Source of the DNA: Antedon bifida
Taxonomy: Eukaryota > Echinodermata > Crinoidea > Comatulida > Antedonidae
Assembly (NCBI GenBank): GCA_963402885.1
Contig: OY727102.1
Span: forward strand, 9,362,001 to 9,426,000
Direction of reading: 5' to 3'
DNA: 64,000 nucleotides
Below the pieces are notes generated by a model. That model saw nothing but the letters and a program-made list of their open reading frames with translations. It was not told where the DNA came from and did no database searches. Made by a program: the position numbers and the translations under genes. Positions 22,857 through 35,149 of this stretch are shown one piece after another; within the stretch, counting starts at the first letter, position 1; every line of letters begins with the position of its first letter.

Positions 22857-24652
22857 TCAAAACCAACAGCGATAGATACCGCCACTAACAGGTTTGAAAC
22901 ATAAAACAATACAACATCAAAAACGGTTAACAATAAATACAGATAAAAATATTTATCGTTTCAAATTAATTAATTAAATTTCAGTATATCACCGGGCGGT
23001 TTAGAATTAATGTTCTTTGCCTCTTGTGTTTATATATATATATATGTTTATATATAAACATAGATTAGCATGCCATAAACAATTTCAATTTAAAATGTAT
23101 ACAAACAGGTTATGCAGGCTGTTCAAGAAGTGAACACTTAATCTTCCTTCTAAAATAACCAAGCCTATCATTAAAAATATCAATATGATTGCTATTTAGA
23201 TTATTAAATGTATATGGTAGTCTATGAAAAATTCCCCTCCTGGTACAGTCGACACGGCTAAAGGGAATATGCAATAAATGTCTATTACGTGTACGACAAG
23301 GGACATTTAAACTAAATTGTGAAATTAATGAACAGTCATATTTAGAATTTAAAATATTATATAAAAAACCATATCAGATATCGTTCGACGATTGCTGACA
23401 GAATCAATGGAAAAGGCAAAATTAACACAGTTATGAGACAGGAATCGTACAAATTTCCGTTGAACAGCGTCGATTCGACGGGCCTGACATGGAGAAATTG
23501 AATTGAAAATAACTGGACAATATTCAAGGTGAGAACGAATAATAGATTTGTATAAAGATAAAAGTGCCCTGCCGTCATTCATAAACCTACAATTTCTCCA
23601 TATCAAGCCCATCATTCTATTAGCTTTTCACAACACATGATTAATATGTGAACAAAAATTTAATTTACTATAGATAAAAATACCTAAATCTTTCTGTACA
23701 TGAACCCTCTCAAGATCATGTCTATTCAAATTATAATTGAATAGCACAGGCCTTTTTTAAGTGTTATAGATAAATATTTGCATTTATTACATTTTAGCCC
23801 CCACTTCTCCATCCATTCCACGAGACCATCCAGATCCTCCTGAAGTGAGAAAGCATCCTGTTAAACAAACAATTTCAGATCGTCAGCAAACAAAAGAGAC
23901 TCGGAATGATTACATTTTAAAGGAAGATCGTTGATAAATAGATTAAATAAAAGCGGGCCCAGGATCGAGCCCTGCGGAACGCCCGATAACACAGGGAGCC
24001 AATTATAAATCAGATGTCTCTCCCCCAGTGACAACACACTGCTGTCTATTAGTTAAATAGCTTTTAAACCAACTTAAACGTGAACCGGATAAACCAAATT
24101 TTGAAAGTTTAAAAATAAGCAAATCATGAGAAACGGAATCAAAAGCCTTAGAGGAATCAGTGTAAATCACATCGCACTGCTTCTTGCTGTTAATTGCATC
24201 GTATGATGTAGCAAGAAGCAGTGCGAGGTTGGTTTGACATAATCTGCCCGAGACAAATCCATGCTGCCTAAGACTTAAAGCATTAGAAACATGTAAAGAC
24301 AAACCATCATGCACGATGCGCTAAAAAATCTTAGACATAGTAGGCAATAACGAAATAGGACGATAGTTACAGATTAGTTTGTTGGGACCACTCTTGTGAA
24401 TTGAGACAATATTAGCATGTTTCCAAGATGAAGGAAAAACCCCAGAATTAATAGATAGCTGAAACAATTTGCAAAGTGGATAAGAGAGTGAAGAGGATGC
24501 ACCCTTTAAGACAACATTACTAATCTGATCAATTTTGAAATTTAGTTCATTTGAAATGTAAAGGGCAACTCCCCCGCCTCTTTTACCTGTACGGTTAGAT
24601 TGTATCATTGTATATCCTTCGATATGAGTGAGAGAAGACGGTACATTGTTGA
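22850..24652 (-). pseudogene. LINE fragment with internal deletion, complete 3' end
   Basis: On the - strand: an endonuclease piece SNRTGKRGGGVALYISNELN (24608), fused after a deletion to RT sequence (FPSSWKHANIVSIHKSG, YRPISLLPTMSKIF), then QHGFVSGRLCQTNLA, DSSKAFDSVSHDLL and SWFKSYLTNRQQCV. A degraded GVPQGSILGPLLFN and LLFADDLKLF palm follow, and finally RSHLEYCPVIFNSISPCQ with RIDAVQRKFVRFLSHNC near 23500. The tail ends with GCTGTTGGTTTTGATTGAATAAAATA, as in the LINE at 1690-2530. It abuts the 5' end of the next LINE fragment at 22856, so one probably inserted into the other. Confidence 0.8.
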
Positions 24653-24659
24653 TTTATTA

Positions 24660-25893
24660 ATACTAGGGGGTGAGCTCGCTTCGCTCGCCCCCCCTCTAGG
24701 AAGTGTAGACGATGGTTCTCGGAATGATAAAAATGTTCTCCTTGTACGTTTTCTGTCGGTTACCATTATTGAAAATGCTTGACATTCGTAAAACTAAACT
24801 ACTCTGTATCACAGTGTTTTAGATGATTAATAACATTTTAAAGTATACTGTTTATTGTTTGGTAGGGCCCTTTGGGGAGGCGGAGTTCATTTGAGTGAGG
24901 TGCTTATTCGATGTTATGTTATATTAATTTTTTTAGTTTTAATAATATGGTAACATTTATAATCAAATGAAATCCTGTAATAGATATGAAAAGTGGTAAA
25001 AAATAATAACAAATGCTTGGTAAATTGTAGATAACAGTGCGATGAATTTTACTACAAATAGCATAATGATTATTATTCAAAGTGATGTTTTATTGGAGAG
25101 GCGTTTATTCAAATAAATACCATCCTAATAATTATTAATACATTATTTAATTTAAAACATCTTTGAAACTAACTGCCGTGAACAGAGTGGGCCCAAGAAA
25201 GAAGACATTACGGCTTGCAACATGGGCAGACATCTCGGTCCTAACGGGACACAGATAGCCTACAGTTATTCCTGCCAGCTTAGGGTACTCAATCAACTAT
25301 CGGGATTTCACTCGATTTTAAACAAAATGTCTTATCATCAAATCTCCCTATGTAATTTTATAATACTATTTCCCACAATATATCCCTATACTTTATGGCG
25401 TATATTTAATTTGATCTTTATTAATTTGTAGTATAATTTTTATTTTTTAACTACTGTACCTTCACACACGCGCGGTCCGTTCCGAAAATAAAAAATTGAA
25501 ATGGCTATGCAACTTAAGCTCCAGTCCTACTATCGGTTTTTTTCTTCCTTCTTCCAAAGGGACACTGTATTGATTGATGGAAAGTGCCTGTTTCTAGTCA
25601 CCTTTAGGGTCAAATCTATTATTTTAACCCGGGTTAAAATTAAGGTAAACCCGGAAATTACTTTGACCGCGAAGAATTGAAATTGAGTTGAACATCTACT
25701 GTTGAAATCATAAATTTTGTTAAAAAACTCTTTATAATATCTTCCTAAGATATAAATATGGAACAATAGTGTCGATGTGAAAACTAATGTTATCAAATCT
25801 ACGTTTCGCGGTACATCTGAGCGGAGATTTGTACCGAAGTTTTTGCATTGTGCTCGCCTATGTCAGAATTAACCATAATTTATATATAGATAA
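24660..25893 (+). repeat. Foldback 1, right arm
   Basis: Complement of the two left-arm parts. It starts with the GC-rich GAGCTCGCTTCGCTCGC run and ends ATTAACCATAATTTATATAT. Small open frames inside it (for example 25222-25431 and 25530-25796) do not resemble proteins. Confidence 0.75.
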
Positions 25894-25904
25894 ATGCTTA
25901 TGAT

Positions 25905-26350
25905 TAAGTTCATGTTTATTAGGTCAAAGGTCAATAACTTTACTTCCGGTAATTTTCTAACAAAATTTTGCATTACAATAAATATAAATATATATGGTCT
26001 AAGCAGTTTTAAATGTCTATGACCAGCCGTTTTTTAGATAAAGTGCGAGTCAAGGTCAAGGGTCAACAGTGCAGAAAAATAGCATTTCTTATTACATTGC
26101 GTCAAAATCTTCCATTACAATGAATATAAATATATATCCTCCGAGTATTTTGATACTACTATCTTGTGGATAGACCAAAGGGTTGCGGAGATAGGGTCAT
26201 TTGGGCGCCATTTTGAACTTGGAGCTGTTACCATGGTTACATGATCGTGAACATTTGTTACATAGCATTTTTGGTATCCTAGCACCATAATAAAGTGAAA
26301 TCAAGTGAAATCTCACTTTGGGCATTAAAATCCTACGGGAATACACAAGG
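25905..26350. repeat. Dispersed repeat I, copy 2 (inverted relative to 13930)
   Basis: Diverged reverse complement of 13930-14300, beginning just after the foldback terminus. Landmarks are ATGACCAGCCG, GTCAAGGTCAAGGGTCAA, GTTACCATGGTTAC and TGAAATCTCACTTTGGGC. Confidence 0.6.
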
Positions 26351-26759
26351 ACTCCGACTATTTTATGAGCATTTGATTTTCTACAAATAATTTTCCCTTA
26401 CCAATTCACACTTGAAACTGTGTGGGGTATATATTAGGCCTACATGGCTAGTTTGCCTCTTGTGACCCACCCACAGTCAGTTATGCTTCTAAGCCCAGAA
26501 TGGTAATAAAAGTCCTTACTTAAATGACTAGATTCCTCCATAAACTTCCTATCTGCCAAAACATGTCCTTATATGACCAATACTTGTCCAATTTTCTTTC
26601 AAAAACGTTCACAAATGTTGCGTTTACTAAGTCATATGGCAATTGTCACACATTTGTTTATGAATATATTGTTGTGTAACAATCAGTTTACGGAACTCAC
26701 TCAAATCTGCAATTGAATGCTATTAAAGGTGTACAACATATGTTTTTCACTTTCTATTT

Positions 26760-28930
26760 CTATACAACACTTTTCGCAACAACCACTTTTTATTAAGGTC
26801 CCACTTCTTTAAGTGTTTTACAAGCTAAGATACGATGTAATAATTTAAAATTAAATTGGGCGACTTTTGGTAAATGTTTCATATTGTGAACTTTACAGTA
26901 CCATGTTTTGTCCCAGTCTATTTCATGTTTACCTAACTCAATTTCCCACTTTGCTTGTATATTTGGGGATTTTAGCAACCTTGCTAACAAAAAGGGTATA
27001 ATGAAAAGATGCCTTGTATTTTTTTATGAAATACGGTTTCTTTGACTTGCAAGTTAATTTGATTGTTTTCTATTGAAGTAAAGATGATTTCTTTCCAAAA
27101 CATGGAATTAAATACAAGAGCGTAAAATATTCGATAAGTCCTTTTTGTTTATTGATTAAAGTGGGTATCACTTCATCTGAAGTTAGAATTCTGTTAATAA
27201 CGATAATGTCACATACCGATTTGTATTTAGAATGTAACCATATTTTAAATTAAAGAAATTTTCCACTTGCGGAAATTATATATTTATTTTCCCAAAGTGG
27301 TTGTTTTAAAACGTCTTCTATATTATGTGGAACTACACTAACAATATTATTCAACTTAATCGCTAATTTTAACATTGATACATACAAATAAGTCAATATG
27401 ATCTTCAAAGTAAAGCTGAGTAGCACCTATAGTCTATTGGATACATAAAGTATTTAGGAATATTTTTCCATTTTTCTGGATCGGGACTTTTTATCCATGT
27501 TAGTTTTAATGAATCTATCATGGAGTTGAAATTTATCATACTCAAGCCACCTTCACAAGTCTTAATTAATTATTCACGTTGACCATTCCAAAAAAAATTA
27601 TAAAGTATTTTTTCAACAAGTGGAATTATATGTAAGGGTACGTTAATTATGCTTGCGTTATAAATTAATTCACGTTGACCATTCCAAAGAAAATTATAAA
27701 GTATTTTTTCAACAAGTGGAATTATATGTAAGGGTACGTTAATTATGCTTGCGTTATAAATTAATTTATAGATTGCAAGCGTTTTGATGATTGTTATCCT
27801 TCCAAAGAAAGTTAGATTTCTTTTTTCCATAACTGAAGAACGTTTTGTAGTTCAATAACCTTTTCGTCCCAGTTTTTTATAATACATATATCTTTATCAT
27901 GGCCTACGTATATTCCTAAAAATTTGATTGGTTCTTGTGTCCATGTGATATTGAAAGGGGTATCATTACAGTCCTTCTTTGAACCTATCCACATCCCTTT
28001 GGTTTTATTTTTATTTAATTTTAGGCTGGACATTTTACAAAATCGTTCAATTTCATAAAAGAAATGTTTTAAACTCGTTTCTTTTCTTGTAAAAATTACT
28101 ATGTCATCTGCTAATTGAGCAATTTTTACAGTGTTCTCATGAACGTTTTCTGATGTTGGTAGCCATTATTTCTACCGCAAGTATAAAAAGTAAAGCGGAT
28201 AATGATTGGTCTCCAGTTTTCAAGTTTTTCTCGTTGTCCGTTTTTTAAATATTAAATGTATTATTCCCGTTCTTTGGGTGATAGTTAATTCATTGTATAA
28301 CAATAATTTAATGCGTCGCATAGGCAATATTTAATGTCATCCCCAAAACGGCGATAGAATTCAACAGTTAAGCCATTAGAGCCTGGGCTTTTATTGAAAA
28401 TAGCTGCTGTGAGTTCTTCAATTGTCAAAAGTCCTTCACCCATAAGACTGTTTTCATCAGAAAGTTTATTTACTTTTACTTTTTTCACGTACTCATTTGC
28501 ATTGTGTTCGGGACAGTTTGTGTTTGCATACAGGTTTTTATAGTAATTTGTTTGTTCTATTAGGATTTCTTCACTATCTGTTATACGTTACCATTATTTT
28601 TAATAATAAATGTTATGCTTACGTTTGACATTATTTTTTTCTAGCCCTAAAAAGAATTTACTATTTTTGTTCTCATTGTACTCTAGATCTAATTTTTGCG
28701 CCTTAGGCTTCAATTAAGTAAATGTTATCTAGGTCGTTTATTTTTTGTTTTAATTGTTTGTCTACTTTCTCGCTAAAGCAAATGTCTAAACAGTTAGTGA
28801 GGTCATTGACTTCTTTTGTTAACATTTTTTTTGTTTTGTTTTGTGTTTCTTTCTTTTTTTCCTTGCACAGTATTTCTTTGTAAATTTCTTTATTTTCACT
28901 TTAAGGTACTCCCAAGTCCGGGCTAAGATT
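26760..28930 (-). pseudogene. L1/Tx1-type LINE ORF2 remnant
   Basis: Fragmented - strand frames in the right order for the L1/Tx1 group: EELTAAIFNKSPGSNGLTVEFYRRFGDD (28488-28285; the 'l..l...KsPG.DG...efyk.f' RT motif), SSLKLNKNKTKGMWIGSKK and IKFLGIYVGHD (28033-27812), KRNLTFFGRITIIKTLAIYKLIYNAS with KILYNFLWNG (27830-27570), and downstream FNFKLLHRILACKTL (26990-26793). Many stops and frameshifts. The catalytic palm region is very degraded. A ~98-bp block is tandemly duplicated at 27571-27766. Confidence 0.75.
27571..27766. repeat. Tandem duplication of ~98 bp within the L1/Tx1 remnant
   Basis: Two almost identical adjacent copies of a block starting ATTCACGTTGACCATTCCAA and running to GCTTGCGTTATAAATTAA. 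It doubles the IYNASIINVPLHIIPLVEK peptide in the - strand frame. Confidence 0.85.
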
Positions 28931-29274
28931 TTGATCATTTTTTTGTGTATTTTCTATTGTTATGTTTATGTTTAAAGCGTAAACTTTATCGTGGAGAGCA
29001 CTATTGTTTTTTTTCCACATACCTGTCCCTCTCTTTGGTCATCTAATAATTTAAGATAGATTGCTTGGTATCGACAAAATTAATTTTTGTATCGACAAAA
29101 TTCATTTTGTGTTGACAAAATTAATTCTGTTTGTTGAGCTACTCGAGCGTGGTACAGAACGTTTTGACAGCAAATTAGAAGGCGGGGCTTAAAAGTGAAA
29201 TTTCAGCGGTGCAGTCGTATTGATAGCTGCATGCGTCTGTATTTAATATATTACTATAGAATTAATTTATTTTA
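28931..29274. other. Non-coding; short triple repeat
   Basis: Three near copies of ATCGACAAAATTAATTTTTG-like words occur at about 29066-29130. Otherwise nothing recognised. Confidence 0.5.
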
Positions 29275-29700
29275 CTAGAGGGTGAGCTCGCTTCGCTCGC
29301 TCCCCCTCTAGGAAGTGTAGACGATGGTTCTCGGAATGATAAAAATGTTCTCCTTGTACGTTTTCTGTCGGTTACCATTATTGAAAATGCTTTACATTCG
29401 TAAAACTAAACTACTCTGTTTCACAGTGTTTTCACCGGTGGTGTTTTAGATGATTAATAACATTTTAAAGTATAGTGTTTATTGTTTGGTAGGGCCCTTT
29501 GGGGAGGCGGAGTTCATTTGAGGGAGGTGCTTATTCGAGGGATATATGTTATTTTTTTTAGTTTTAATAATATGGTAACATTTATAATCAAATGAAATCC
29601 TCTAATAGATATGAAAAGTGGTAAAAAAGAATAACAAATGCTTGGTAAATTGTAGATAACAGTGCGATAAATTCTACTACAAATAGTATAATCGGATATA
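29275..29700 (+). repeat. Foldback 1 family, right-arm inner part, copy 2
   Basis: Direct match to 24665-25070: GAGCTCGCTTCGCTCGC, AGGAAGTGTAGACGATGGTT, GGAGGCGGAGTTCATTTGAG, AACAAATGCTTGGTAAATTG. It ends where an unrelated AT-rich block begins. Confidence 0.75.
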
Positions 29701-30144
29701 ATCAGTAGTCATAATTTGACAATTGAGGACGCATTTGATGTCTACGTCATCATTATTAATTTATTATTCATATACTTCACAATATCGAAAATGAAATTAG
29801 CATAACTTCAGGAGTACACATTTTATAATGATCGTTCAACTGTTATTATGCCTAATTAATAATTGTATCTTTTGAAATAATTATTATATATTAATCTTAT
29901 AAAATGAATACATTTTTAAATTAAGATAATATACAGTAACATAAAATATAGTTCGAAAATTAAAAAAACTTAAAGATAATAATGGATTAATGACTTCACC
30001 TAAAATAATTTCATTTCATAACTTCAAACTATACAGTTCATCATAATATAGGCCTAAATATAACTGTAGTATATCATATACATTCAATTACTACTGTACC
30101 TTTTGATAAATTGGTTTTGACATTTTTTATTTTTAGGGTACTCA
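29701..30144. other. AT-rich spacer, nothing recognised
   Basis: No gene or repeat identified by eye between two right-arm copies of the foldback family. Confidence 0.4.
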
Positions 30145-31433
30145 TTGCTCCCCCTCTAGGAAGTGTAGACGATGGTTCTCGGAATGATAATGACTCGGGT
30201 AAAAAGGTTTTAGAAGGACGTTCAGGCTCCTTTTACGTTTTCTGTCGATTACCATTATTGAAAATGCTTGACATTCGTAAAACTAAACCTACTCTGTTTC
30301 ACAGTGTCTTAGATTATTAATAACATTTTAAAGTATAGTGTTTGGTAGGGCCCTTATAGGGCGGAGGTGGGGAGGCGGAGAGGCGGAGAGGCGGAGTTCA
30401 TTTGAGGGAGGTGCTTATTCGAGGGATATGTTTAATTTTTGTAGGTTTAATAATATGGTAACATTTAGAATCAAATAAAATTCTCTAATAGATATGAAAA
30501 GTGGTAAAAAAGAATAACAAATGCTTGGTAAATTGTAGATAACAGTGCGATGAATTCTACTACAAATAGTATAATTGTGGTATTATAGATATAACACAAT
30601 ATTGTGTGTATAAATGTAGATGGGCGTTTATTAGATAGATTATTATTCAAAGTTATTTTTTATTGGGGACGTTTTGGGCGTTTATTCAAATAAATATCAT
30701 CCTAATAATTAATACATTATTTAATTTAAACATCATTTTTAAATAAACTTCCGCGACAGAGTGGCCCAAAAAGGAAGACGTTTTTAACGGCTTGCAAAAT
30801 GGGCAGACGTATCCCGGTCCTAACGGGACATAGATAGCCCACAGTTATTCCTGCCAGCTTACTCAATAAAACTCGGCTATCGGGATTTCACTCGATTTTA
30901 AACAAAAGGTCTTTTCATCAGATCTCCCTATGTAATTTGATAATACTATTCCCCACAATATACTCCGATGCTTTATGGCGTATATTTAATTTGATCTTTA
31001 TTAATTTGCAGTAGAATTTTTATTTTTTAACTACTGTGCCTTCACACGCGCGGTCCGATCCGAAAGTAAACAAAAAAACTAAAATGGCTATAGTCACTAA
31101 CGGCTAACTTAGTTGAAACCAGGAAGTTGCAAGGTGAACGCCCGTGAACGGTGAACTCATCGTGAACCCGGAAATTACTTGGATTGCGTAGAATTAAAAT
31201 TGAATTGAAAATCTACCGATGAAATCAGAAATTTGGTGTTAAAACCCTTTATAATATCTTCCTAAGATTGGAATATGGAACAATATCGTAATACTGGAAA
31301 CTAATGTTACCAAATCTACGTTTCGCGGTACATCTGAGATAGATAAGGTAGGTAACCAAGGCGAAGATTTGTCCCGAAGTTTTTCCATTGTGCTCGCCTA
31401 TGTCGGAATTAACCATAATTTATATATAGATAA
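30145..31433 (+). repeat. Foldback 1 family, full right arm, copy 3
   Basis: Near-complete arm from TCCCCCTCTAGGAAGTGTAG to the terminal ATTAACCATAATTTATATAT. Compared with the copy at 24660 it has extra bases after GGAATGATAA and three tandem GGCGGAGA words near 30370-30395. Confidence 0.75.
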
Positions 31434-32160
31434 TGGTTCAAAGTTGGCCGATAGTGTGGTTATATGCTATGGTAGTAGAGGAAGTGTGGTTTTAAACGTG
31501 TATTGCATGAGCTAAGCTATATAACTGGTACTTTTAAGGTGATTCATATTAATCTTGTTGTCAAATTAATGGCTTAAAACTACAGTATCATTCTTACTTA
31601 TTTTACGATGGGCCATTTGCTACTTGAGAGGCTCCATATGTCGGTGGTGAACAAACACCATGTTCAGTTATTTAGAAGTACTGTAGAGTGTGTCAGGTAC
31701 TACTGCTAATAGTATAGAAAACGTACATTTGCATTCATTTTTTTTATTACGAAAATTTAGAAAAGAAATCATGAAACTTTTATATCAGAAACTATGGTAC
31801 GCCAAACTGTCATTTATTCAGGCAATTCTTAGTTTTTAATAGGCGTTAGTTTAAAATAGAGATATCTTAGTTTTTAATATAGATTTCTCTATTATCCCAA
31901 TTAGAGACAATTATATCTGTATATATTACAGATGTGTATTAGTTTTGTTCACTATAGTTTTTTTTTCTCTTTTTGTGGCGCAAACTCCACTTTTATTCAC
32001 ATTAATATTATCTCATGTCATTACATAAAATCATATTATTTAACACATTTTTGTAAATTCTAAATGTCGTTACAATTCATCAGTAACATTTTTACATTGA
32101 ATTCCGTATTACCTCCTTTTTACATTAATTTTCTTATATTTTGCTATACACTTGACAATG
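31434..32160. other. AT-rich spacer, nothing recognised
   Basis: No coding pattern. Possibly unique host DNA between transposon fragments. Confidence 0.35.
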
Positions 32161-32164
32161 ATCG

Positions 32165-32674
32165 GAGTGGCGATAATTATTTTAATTGATGTTTTATTGG
32201 GGAGGTGTTCCGGGTGTTTATTCAAATAAATACCATCCTAATTGGTATAATTAATACATTATTCTGCGACACAGTGAGCCTTTTTGGCCTAAGAAGGAAG
32301 ACGTTTTAGACGGCTTGCAACATGGGCAGAAGTATCCCAGGGTCCTGACGGGACACAGATAGCGCACAGTATACATAAAGTCCAGGCAGCTTACTCAACA
32401 ACTCAGCTATCAGGGTTTCATTCGATTTCAAACAAAAGACATCAATGACATCAATTCTCTCGATGTCATTTTATATAATTATTTCCCACAATTTACTCCT
32501 ATGTTTTATGTTGAAATATGGAACAATAGCGTAGTACTGAAAACTAATGTTATCAAATCTACGTTTCGCGGTACATCTGAGATAGATAAGGTAGATATCC
32601 AAAGCGGAGATTAGTACCGAAGTTTTTGCATTGTGCTCGCCTATGTCAGAATTAACCATAATTTATATATAGAT
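32165..32674 (+). repeat. Foldback 1 family, right-arm outer part with internal deletion, copy 4
   Basis: Matches the outer half of the arm: GGGGAGGTGTTCCGGGTGTT, AAACTAATGTTATCAAATCT, CGTTTCGCGGTACATCTGAG and the terminal ATTAACCATAATTTATATAT. The part between about 32515 and the next landmark is shortened relative to 30960-31240. Confidence 0.75.
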
Positions 32675-32859
32675 TCCTGTTGGAATCACTTTTTAGTCTG
32701 GAGTGCGTCCTCTAGCCTTCGGCTTACAGCTCACTGATCATTACGAGGTATATTCAGAGCGTCATTCTGACGACTGGAGCATTCTCTACTTCCCTACGGA
32801 GCGCCATTTATGCCTTTATTAACTTCAATAATAGAAATAATACTACGGTAACTACTCAA

Positions 32860-33420
32860 GTGGACCCAATTTAGCACCAGGGTAGCACAGTGATATAAAA
32901 TAGAAATAAAGTCACTAAATTACAATATCTTTTCGTATGTTAAAACATCGTGCTCAAGTGGACACAATTTGGCACCAGGGGAGCACAGTGATATAAAATA
33001 AAAATAAAGTCACGTAAGATTCAATATTTTCGTAATAATACACTGTGCTCAAGTGGACCAGATTTGGCGCCAGTGGAGCACAGTGATATAAAATAGAAAT
33101 AAAGTCACTTAATGTTAATATCTTTTAGTATGTTAATACACTGTGCTCAAGTGGACCCAATTTGGCGCCAGTGGAGCACAGTGATATAAAATAGAAATAA
33201 AGTCACTTAAGTTTCAATATCTTTTCGTATGTTAATACACTGTGCTCAAGTGGACCTAATTTGAAGTCACTTAAATTTCAATATCTTTTCGTATGTTAAT
33301 ACACTGTGCTCAAGTGGACCCAATTTTAAAGTTTCAATATATTTTCGTATGTTAATACATTGTGCTCCAGTAGATCCAATTTGGCGCCAGTGGTGGAGCA
33401 CAGCGAAATAGTCACATACA
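32860..33420 (+). repeat. Array A (left): ~97-bp tandem repeats with self-complementary ends
   Basis: About six units start with GTGCTCAAGTGG near 32950, 33046, 33143, 33242, 33306 and 33362 (spacing about 96, 97, 99, 64 and 56), preceded by a partial unit. Each full unit has CTGTGCTC and GAGCACAG bracketing a ~27-nt loop, then GATATAAAATAGAAATAAAG and ATCTTTTCGTATGTTAATAC. Confidence 0.8.
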
Positions 33421-34325
33421 AAAACATCCAGAAAAACTACTTCTGGAATTCAAGAATATTTCAAACTTGGTATATAATGTTCAATGTCGGTTACTCCATC
33501 CGTAATGCAAAAGAAAAATGTGTTTCAAGCCATATCAGTGATTTTAATTACTTGCGTTTGTCTAAGATAAATACTTATTTAGTTTCCCCGAAAAGTGCAC
33601 CTATCGATTCATTGAAATATGAATTTAAATATGAAGTCTCCAGTACTAACCCACCATGGTTGGGGCAGAGCTAATAATGAAAATAAAGCCCAGAATTGCA
33701 CTTATACTTATTATACTATACATAATCACCTATGATATTTATGATATTTGTTAAAAATTCAACTATCCAGATGCGACTTCAAAATTTTAGGTAGAGTTTT
33801 CTACTTTAAAAACTCGACTTCATATATGCCTAAGGCCTAGCCCGGCGGCGGAATTAGTCTAAGCTTCGAAATCGGTCTGGAAATCGGCATCTTTGCAAAT
33901 GGTCTATATTTGATCTTATTTCACTCTCCATTAACCCCATACAAAAATCATCGGAGACAAACTATCTGTTTAAAACGTGTTTATTCTGGGACACACCAAC
34001 TACCATAAACGTTTATTCATAACATATTACAATACAATATCTTGCATGAATTGGACATTTTGCTACCAATGTAGCAACATTGATTAGCAAAATCAAAATT
34101 CAACAGTGAGGCGTGTTGACCGCGAATTACTAACAACACCATCTTTCCCACTACACCTGCACAAACTCATTTGCATAACAACGAACGGCATACCAAACTA
34201 CGGTGAGACATACATTCTCTTCTAAACACGGAACGAAGATAATTAATTTCTTTTTTACACTAAAATTGAGGGCGCTAAACATAAAATTTATGAGATCAAA
34301 TACATGTAGCGAAAGCCACAAAAAA

Positions 34326-34500
34326 AAATGTGCTCTCCCTGCCTCAGCAATAAGGCCCTGCCACAGCCTTGGGGTCGTTTCCACCACATCATCACCAGAT
34401 GCATTGCTAGTGCCTTCTCAAGATGTGTGGTGGAAAGGGGGACGTATAATTCTGTGAACCCCAAACACAGTTGGTCGCATACCTTTAACTCTATTCCACC
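34326..34500 (-). repeat. Body of SINE-like unit V, copy 1
   Basis: Follows the tRNA-like head (34501-34572) on the - strand and runs to a T-rich end near 34326. Almost identical to 36592-36762 and to the complement of 39975-40155. The body has CTTGAGAAGGCACTAGCAAT and CTGAGGCAGGGAGAGCACAT. Confidence 0.65.
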
Positions 34501-34572
34501 GACCAGCGTGGGAATCGAACCCACGACATACGTGTTGTCAACACGACGCTCAGTCGCCTGAGCTAACTGGTC
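34501..34572 (-). tRNA. tRNA-Val(GAC)-like head of SINE unit V, copy 1
   Basis: The 72-nt - strand sequence folds as a tRNA: a 7-bp acceptor stem (GACCAGT/GCTGGTC, one G-T), D stem GCTC/GAGC, an anticodon loop TTGACAA giving anticodon GAC (valine), variable loop ATGTC and T arm GTGGG-TTCGATT-CCCAC with a perfect B box. The anticodon stem has a mismatch at its first pair, and there is no encoded CCA. Because it is repeated inside a mobile element and fused to a common body, it is more likely a SINE promoter than a working tRNA gene. Eukaryotes rarely use a GAC valine tRNA. Confidence 0.55.
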
Positions 34573-34599
34573 ATTTTGGTTTTAACAAGGTTAATATGA

Positions 34600-35145
34600 T
34601 ATTTATGACGTAATGATGAATTACGTAATACACGTATAAATAGACTATTATCAACTGGTCGGTCGTGTACTACTTTATGGCGTAACGGGTAATGCTCAGG
34701 TTTGAGTGCTCTCAGTATTGGGTTCGAACCTCTACGGATATTTTTTTTTTTAATTGAAAATAAATATTGTTTTTGAAAGTGAGATATTTTGAGGGTTGTA
34801 AATGTCAGGCCTAAACAAGTGGACCTTTTTTAAAATCAGAAACAAAGTTGCATGGCATTATTTTTCATTGATTCATCATTCATTTCATAATATAAATAGA
34901 CTATTATCAGCTAGCTCTTCAGCGATGTACTGATGTGTGGCGTAACGGGTAATGCTCAGGTTTGAGTGCTCTCAGCATTGGGTTCGAACCTCTACGGATA
35001 TTTGTATTGTATTTTTTTTTAATGCAAAATAAATATTGTTTTTGAAAGTGAGATATTTTGAGGGTTATAAATGTCAGGCCTAAACTAGTGGACCTTTTTT
35101 AAAATCAGAAACAAAATTGCATGGCATTATTTTTCATTAAATAGA
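34600..35145 (+). repeat. tRNA-like tandem array T1 (two ~250-bp units)
   Basis: Each unit has AATAGACTATTATCA, a tRNA-like block (34675-34740 and 34937-35000), a T/A tract, GTTTTTGAAAGTGAGATATT and GCATGGCATTATTTTTCATT. The tRNA-like block has TGGCGTAACGGGTAATGCTC, close to an A box, and GGTTCGAACCTC, a near-perfect B box about 35 nt on. A T run follows each block. Confidence 0.75.
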
Positions 35146-35149
35146 CTGC

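Larger units (their letters stand above)
17152..25893. mobile_element. Foldback element 1, arms ~1.2 kb, loaded with LINEs
   Basis: The left arm (17152-17993, continuing at 20904-21185) is the reverse complement of the right arm (24660-25893). Outer landmarks are TATAAATTATGGTTAATTCT at the left and its complement at the right; inner landmarks are a GAGCGAGCGAAGCGAGC run at 21155-21175 and its complement at 24668-24690. The left arm was split by insertion of a LINE (17994-20903). The space between the arms (21186-24659) holds two more LINE fragments. Right-arm copies of the same family recur at 29275-29700, 30145-31433 and 32165-32674. No transposase of its own is visible, so it is probably non-autonomous. 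Confidence 0.7.

Noticed and set aside
17152..25893. Polinton/Maverick-like large transposon
   Set aside because: Size and long inverted ends suggested it, but the interior holds only LINE sequences on one strand and none of the polymerase, integrase or packaging genes.
34501..34572. Functional valine tRNA genes
   Set aside because: The cloverleaf is good, but the copies are embedded in a mobile module with a common body, have an anticodon-stem mismatch and an unusual anticodon. Kept only as tRNA-like.
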